Shown: positions 38,982 through 42,149 of the stretch, piece after piece
Layout: every line of letters begins with the position of its first letter
How positions within the stretch are numbered: the first letter of the stretch is position 1
NCBI GenBank assembly: GCA_036377595.1
Contig: DASUYB010000005.1
Coordinates: 1 to 42,149 of the forward strand
Direction: 5' to 3'
Source of the DNA: Longimicrobium sp.
GTDB taxonomy: Bacteria; Gemmatimonadota; Gemmatimonadetes; Longimicrobiales; Longimicrobiaceae
DNA: 42,149 nucleotides
The notes under the pieces: generated by a model
Told to the model about the DNA's origin: nothing
What the model saw: the letters and a program-made list of their open reading frames with translations, nothing else
Databases searched by the model: none
Translations under genes and position numbers: made by a program

Positions 38982-39983
38982 TCAGGAATCGTAGAGAGAA
39001 CGCAGCACCTCGAGCAGGCGCGCAGTGTCGCGGTAGGTGTCCAGCCCCAGCCTGAGCGCGTACGCCGGCCGCTCGCACGCCGCGCGCAGGAAGCCGAGCA
39101 CCTCCGCCGCGACGGCGCGGTCCGCCAGCAGCCAGGGCGACTGCCGCATCAGCCCGCCCAGCGCCTCGGACCCGGTGATCGGCGACAGCCGGGTCGGGAG
39201 ATGGGCATCCACGCGCGGGAAGAGGAACCCGGCGAGCGGGGCCGTGCGCTGCCAGCGTCCTGGCCAGCGCTGGTGCGGGTCGACCTCGCCGCGGCGGTGC
39301 AGGGGAGACCCGTCCTCCCACCCCTCGTCCAGGTGGAATCGCCGCGGCCACCCTTCGGCGCAGATCCGCCCGTCCCCGTCGCGGAACAGCACCACGTTGT
39401 CGTCGGAGACGAAGCGCCACCCCGACTCGATCAGGTTCACCGACGTGGTCGACTTCCCCGCGTGCGAGTCGCCCGGCAGCAGCCATGCGCCGCCGCCGGG
39501 GGCCACCACCGCGGCCGAGTGCACCAGCGCCCGGTGCATCCGCCCGAGCAGGAGCGCGCTGGCCAGGGTGCACATCCCGTAGACGTCCCACGCCACCGCC
39601 TCGCGCGTCTCCTCGCCGAACGCCACGGGGACGAGCGTGGCCACGCCCTGCGCCAGGTCCGCCTCGCCCGCGGAGCCGCTGGCGCAGCGGAAGACGGCGC
39701 GCGCGGCGGACGCATCCACCCACGCGTCCGTGCCGCCCAGCCGCAGCACCGGCGCGCCGGGGAGGGTGGAGACGCGCGACGGATCGCCGGACGCCAGGCG
39801 GATCACCGCGCCGTCCCCCTGTCCCCCGTCCCCTGTCCCCTGTCCCCTGTCGTAGGGAAGGAGCGGCAGCCAGCGCCGGAGGAGCGGAAGCAGCGACGGC
39901 TCGGACTCCAGGCGGAGCGAGCCGTCGGCGAGCAGGGGGAGCACGGCCGGCGGGGCGCCGGCCGCGGCGTCCGTGGCGCTCAA
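38982..39983 (-). CDS. HPr kinase-like protein of a lasso-type cassette
   Basis: A 333-residue protein with an HprK-like kinase domain. Walker A is GDSHAGKST at residues 171-179; NLIESGWRFVSDDNVVLF contains the metal-binding acidic pair (D194, D195). In paeninodin-type lasso pathways an HprK homologue phosphorylates the precursor's C-terminal residue; here the substrate is unknown. The N-terminal 165 residues have no firm similarity. TTG 39983 overlaps the B2 stop (TTGA), which supports coupling, and no ATG or GTG is better placed. A simple-sequence tract (GGGACA repeats) encodes residues 44-58, RGQGTGDGGQGD, a probable repeat insertion in the linker. It is the last gene of the operon and is followed by a hairpin repeat. 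Confidence 0.75.
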   Translation of the reverse strand: MSATDAAAGAPPAVLPLLADGSLRLESEPSLLPLLRRWLPLLPYDRGQGTGDGGQGDGAVIRLASGDPSRVSTLPGAPVLRLGGTDAWVDASAARAVFRCASGSAGEADLAQGVATLVPVAFGEETREAVAWDVYGMCTLASALLLGRMHRALVHSAAVVAPGGGAWLLPGDSHAGKSTTSVNLIESGWRFVSDDNVVLFRDGDGRICAEGWPRRFHLDEGWEDGSPLHRRGEVDPHQRWPGRWQRTAPLAGFLFPRVDAHLPTRLSPITGSEALGGLMRQSPWLLADRAVAAEVLGFLRAACERPAYALRLGLDTYRDTARLLEVLRSLYDS

Positions 39984-40366
39984 GCGCGCAGCACCAGCGG
40001 CTCGTGGCCGCCGCCGCTGTCCTGCGCCTCGCGGTCGGCGCGCACCACCCAGGCGTGCGCCTCGATGTCGCCCTCGCCGCTCTTCACCCCGATCTTGAGC
40101 ACCGCGGGAACGCCGTAGCGCCGCAGCACCAGGCACTCGGCCACGCTGCGGTACAGGCAGGTGTTCCGCCAGGGCGACGCGGGAAGGTGCGCGAGCACCC
40201 GGAGCAGCCGCAGGGCCGACCCGGTGGCGCCGCGGGGGACGCGCGTTTCCGCGCGAGAATGCGCGGGGGGCCGCAGCAGCTCGGTCAGCCGCGGCCCCTC
40301 GATCCATCGCGGCGCGGCCAGCGCGGCCCGCGCGCCCGCCAGCACCGCCCCTGCCGTGCGGATCAC
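39980..40366 (-). CDS. Lasso-type B2 protein (transglutaminase-like cysteine protease)
   Basis: A 128-residue protein of the lasso peptide B2 family, which cleaves the leader from a precursor held by the B1 protein. SPWRNTCLYRSVAECLVLRR holds the catalytic Cys (C70), GVPAVLKIGVKSGEGDIEAH ends with the catalytic His (H104) in the HAWV box, and an acidic residue follows (D111 region). The length matches the family (about 120-150). GTG 40366 overlaps the PqqD-like stop (GTGA). The gene sits between the PqqD-like and HprK-like genes, as in known B1-B2-kinase sets. A non-lasso peptide-processing role is possible because no cyclase is visible. Confidence 0.85.
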   Translation of the reverse strand: MIRTAGAVLAGARAALAAPRWIEGPRLTELLRPPAHSRAETRVPRGATGSALRLLRVLAHLPASPWRNTCLYRSVAECLVLRRYGVPAVLKIGVKSGEGDIEAHAWVVRADREAQDSGGGHEPLVLRA

Positions 40367-40635
40367 GCCGCCGCCACGATCAGCTTGCGCTGCCGGAGCT
40401 CGCCCAGCAGCCGGTCCAGCTCCGTGCCGGCCTCGTCGGGCTCCACCTCGAAGTTCGCGCACAGCTCGTCCACCAGCCCCTGCCGGTCCAGCCCCCGCTC
40501 CAGCCCCTTCCACACGCACGCCGCGGTGGCGTTCAGCCGGAAGTAGTCCTTGGTGTCCATGTTCAGCAGCACCGCCTCGCCCTCCAGGTGCGCCGCCAGC
40601 ACGTCGGCGGGCACCGAGTACGTCGTCTCGCTCAT
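40363..40635 (-). CDS. PqqD-like peptide recognition protein (RRE, B1-type)
   Basis: A 90-residue PqqD-family protein, the small domain that binds the leader of ribosomally made peptides and hands it to modifying enzymes. The pattern is SVPADVLAAHLEGEAVLLNM, then DTKDYFRLNATAACVWKGLE, a helical end and VEPDEAGTELDRLLGELRQR. ATG 40635 is the family start; the ribosome site is weak (GCAGAGACG). The stop overlaps the B2 GTG. It starts 17 bases after the lipoprotein gene, so the operon runs lipoprotein, RRE, B2, kinase. It could work with a precursor encoded outside the window. Confidence 0.88.
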   Translation of the reverse strand: MSETTYSVPADVLAAHLEGEAVLLNMDTKDYFRLNATAACVWKGLERGLDRQGLVDELCANFEVEPDEAGTELDRLLGELRQRKLIVAAA

Positions 40636-40652
40636 CGTCTCTGCGTGAATGG

Positions 40653-41789
40653 TCACGGCGCGGTGGTCGCGGGGTGCCCCACGGCGCCGGTGCCGGTGTC
40701 GATCAGGTTCGTGGTGCCGGGCTGCTGCGGGTCCAGCCAGCGCAAGCGCGTCGTCCCGCTCACCGTCTCCACGTACACCAGCCGCCCGTCCGGCGTCCAC
40801 GCCGGCTGCGACTTGGAGCCCGTGCCCGAGGTCAGCTGCGTCACCTGGCCGCCGGAGATGCGCAGGAGGAAGATCTCCACCGAGCCGGTGCGGTTCGACA
40901 CGAAGGCCAGCGTCTGCCCGTCGGGGCTCCACGCCGGCTCCACCTCGGCGGTGTTGCCGCCCGCCAGCAGCGACGGCAGCGCACTCCCCTGCAGCTCGAA
41001 GATGTCGGCCGTGCCGTTGTTGGTCGACACGAACGCCAGCATGCTCGACGACGCCCAACTGGGCCAGGTCTCGATGGAGCCGTCGTAGCCGAAGGTGGGC
41101 GCCGGGCGCTGCGGGTTGGCCGCGTTGGCGCCGGCCACGTACAGCTTGGTGACGTCGCTCTCCAGGAACGCATAGGCCAGCTTCGTCCCGTCGGGCGAGA
41201 GCGCGGGGGTCGTCTCGTCGCGCAGGGTCGTCGTCAGCCGCGTGTTGGCCCCGCCGGAAAGTGGCACCGACCACAGGTCGCCGTTGCCGCTGCGGTAGCT
41301 CACGAACACCACCGTCCCCTTGGCCACCGTGGGGTCCTGGTCCTCGCCCACGTCGGTGGTGAGCTGCGCCAGGTTCTGCCCGTCGAGGTCAATCTTCCAG
41401 ATGTCGCGGTTGCCGTTCACCGCGCGGTCGAACACCACGATGGGCGGCGCGGCCACCGTCAGCTCCGCCGTGCCCACCTTCCTCGAGCCGGTGGCGGTGA
41501 TGGAGACGGAGCCCGCGCGCAGGAGCTTCACCGTGGTGTTGTCCACCACCTGCGCCGCGTCGGCCGGGCGCACGCTCAGCGAGTACTCGCCCGGCGCCAG
41601 CGGCTGGCCGGAGGAGGTGACACTCAGGGTGATGGTGGAGCCGCGCTCGAGCCGGCCGGTGGTGCTCACGGTCAGCGGCGTGCCGATGCCGGTGGTTCCG
41701 CCGCCGTCGCAGGCGGACAGCGGCATTCCCACGGCGGCGAGGGAGAGCGCCGCGGCCAGCGATCGGGGTCGGAAGGCTGGAATGGACAC
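40653..41789 (-). CDS. TolB/WD40-like beta-propeller lipoprotein
   Basis: A 378-residue lipoprotein with signal VSIPAFRPRSLAAALSLAAV and lipobox LSAC (Cys26). A short beta-rich N-terminal domain of about 90 residues (bacterial Ig-like, TLTVSTTGRLERGSTITLSV region) is followed by about five to six PD40/TolB-type blades, such as NRDIWKIDLDGQNLAQLTTD, DLWSVPLSGGANTRLTTTLR, ALSPDGTKLAYAFLES and AWSPDGQTLAFVSNRTGSVE. GTG 41789 is the only start in this frame that gives the signal sequence; the ribosome site is poor. It leads the operon with the RRE, B2 and HprK-like genes, but the link to peptide processing rests on position alone. A role in sensing or anchoring at the outer membrane is possible. 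Confidence 0.8.
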   Translation of the reverse strand: MSIPAFRPRSLAAALSLAAVGMPLSACDGGGTTGIGTPLTVSTTGRLERGSTITLSVTSSGQPLAPGEYSLSVRPADAAQVVDNTTVKLLRAGSVSITATGSRKVGTAELTVAAPPIVVFDRAVNGNRDIWKIDLDGQNLAQLTTDVGEDQDPTVAKGTVVFVSYRSGNGDLWSVPLSGGANTRLTTTLRDETTPALSPDGTKLAYAFLESDVTKLYVAGANAANPQRPAPTFGYDGSIETWPSWASSSMLAFVSTNNGTADIFELQGSALPSLLAGGNTAEVEPAWSPDGQTLAFVSNRTGSVEIFLLRISGGQVTQLTSGTGSKSQPAWTPDGRLVYVETVSGTTRLRWLDPQQPGTTNLIDTGTGAVGHPATTAP

Positions 41790-41979
41790 GGCAGGATCGG
41801 GGGAGAAGGGGGGTACCGGAAACCGCGCGGAGATGGGTCCGCGCAAGCCTGAAAGTTGGGGAATCGGACCGGGTTGCACCAGTCCCTCGTAGCAGAACGC
41901 GCGACATGCCTTCCGCGGGACGGTTCTGGTTGATGCACCCACGCCGGCTAACACGTTGACGTCATCCCGAGGCCCAGAC

Positions 41980-42149
41980 TGTGTAAAAACCTCCTGGAGC
42001 GGTTTCTCCCGGGCGACATGGAGGCCGGCTCTTCGCACCTGCCTGGGCGGTTGTGGGGACTACCTGCAGTGCCCCCTATAGCTTCGGGGATGCCTCCTTG
42101 TTCGCCCGGGGCCGTGCAGCCCGAAAACGGCCCCCCAAAGCCGCTCACG
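41980..42149 (-). ncRNA. Possible structured RNA at the right edge (strand uncertain)
   Basis: Nested complementary segments span 41997-42146. GAGCGG (41997-42002) pairs with CCGCTC (42141-42146), CCCGGGCGA (42008-42016) with TCGCCCGGG (42102-42110), and GGAGGC (42020-42025) with GCCTCC (42092-42097). An inner GGGG/CCCC hairpin (42055-42058/42072-42075) and a side hairpin GGGGCCG/CGGCCCC complete the picture. On the minus strand the fold ends in a short hairpin followed by TTTTTACA near 41986, a terminator-like end. No tRNA, tmRNA, SRP or RNase P core motif is seen. The bases outside the fold (41950-41980) include a GTCATCCCGAGG repeat half and GACTGTGTAAAAAC, which resembles insertion-sequence ends. 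Confidence 0.4.

Noticed and set aside
41948-42148. Lasso-type precursor in the small minus-strand frame at the right edge
   Set aside because: No leader with a Thr at position -2 or core with Gly/Ser at 1 and Asp/Glu at 7-9; the DNA folds as nested stems instead.
1-42149. tRNA or rRNA genes
   Set aside because: No GGTTCRANNCC T-loop with a cloverleaf partner or rRNA core segment was seen on either strand.

Overview
The window is about 70% G+C with dense, well-spaced genes on both strands. The gene content suggests a free-living, aerobic, heterotrophic diderm: many lipoprotein or Sec/Tat signal peptides, a five-helix SdhC of the actinobacterial type, a BlaI/M56 regulator pair, and PqqD/B2/HprK-like genes. 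Several families of intergenic palindromic repeats fit a soil Gemmatimonadota, probably Longimicrobium-like. That placement is inference; there is no rRNA or other phylogenetic marker here.

Layout, left to right. 1-894 is the N-terminal part of a UvrD/PcrA helicase (minus strand, running off the left edge). 1256-2854 is an acyl-CoA synthetase behind a good promoter. 3032-8547 is a plus-strand run: a huge NYN/LOTUS/RGG-type RNA-binding protein, overlapped by a 3-methyladenine DNA glycosylase, then a lipoprotein and a histidinol-phosphatase-like enzyme. A dodecin follows (8781-9002). 9089-13577 holds an unknown minus-strand gene, a beta-propeller lipoprotein, a membrane pentapeptide-repeat protein and a small DUF4019-like protein. 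13665-14667 is a repeat field with a GIY-YIG nuclease gene inside it. 14699-19241 (minus strand) holds a uracil/xanthine permease, a secreted unknown protein and a DUF885 peptidase-like protein. After an 850-base gene-free stretch with two operator-like palindromes come a lipoprotein, a secreted alpha/beta hydrolase and a three-gene operon of unknown purpose (22675-25481).

26168-32464 is all minus strand: a secreted unknown protein, a gamma-glutamylcyclotransferase-like gene paired with a cupredoxin, and the succinate dehydrogenase operon sdhC-sdhA-sdhB plus a coupled small gene, closed by an intrinsic terminator. 32799-33398 is a secreted unknown protein. 33799-37849 is a compact regulatory operon: promoter with overlapping palindrome, BlaI-type repressor, M56 (BlaR1-like) membrane protease fused to about 12 HEAT repeats, and a membrane-anchored HEAT protein. 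37950-38753 is a two-domain VOC protein. 38982-41789 is a minus-strand operon with a beta-propeller lipoprotein, a PqqD-like RRE protein, a lasso-type B2 protease and an HprK-like kinase, but no visible precursor or cyclase. The last 170 bases fold strongly and may be a structured RNA.

The most unusual items are the BlaI/M56-HEAT/HEAT operon (probably a regulated-proteolysis sensor with a non-beta-lactam input), the RRE/B2/kinase cassette without its cyclase, the NYN-LOTUS-RGG protein, and the dispersed hairpin families that sit just after many stop codons.
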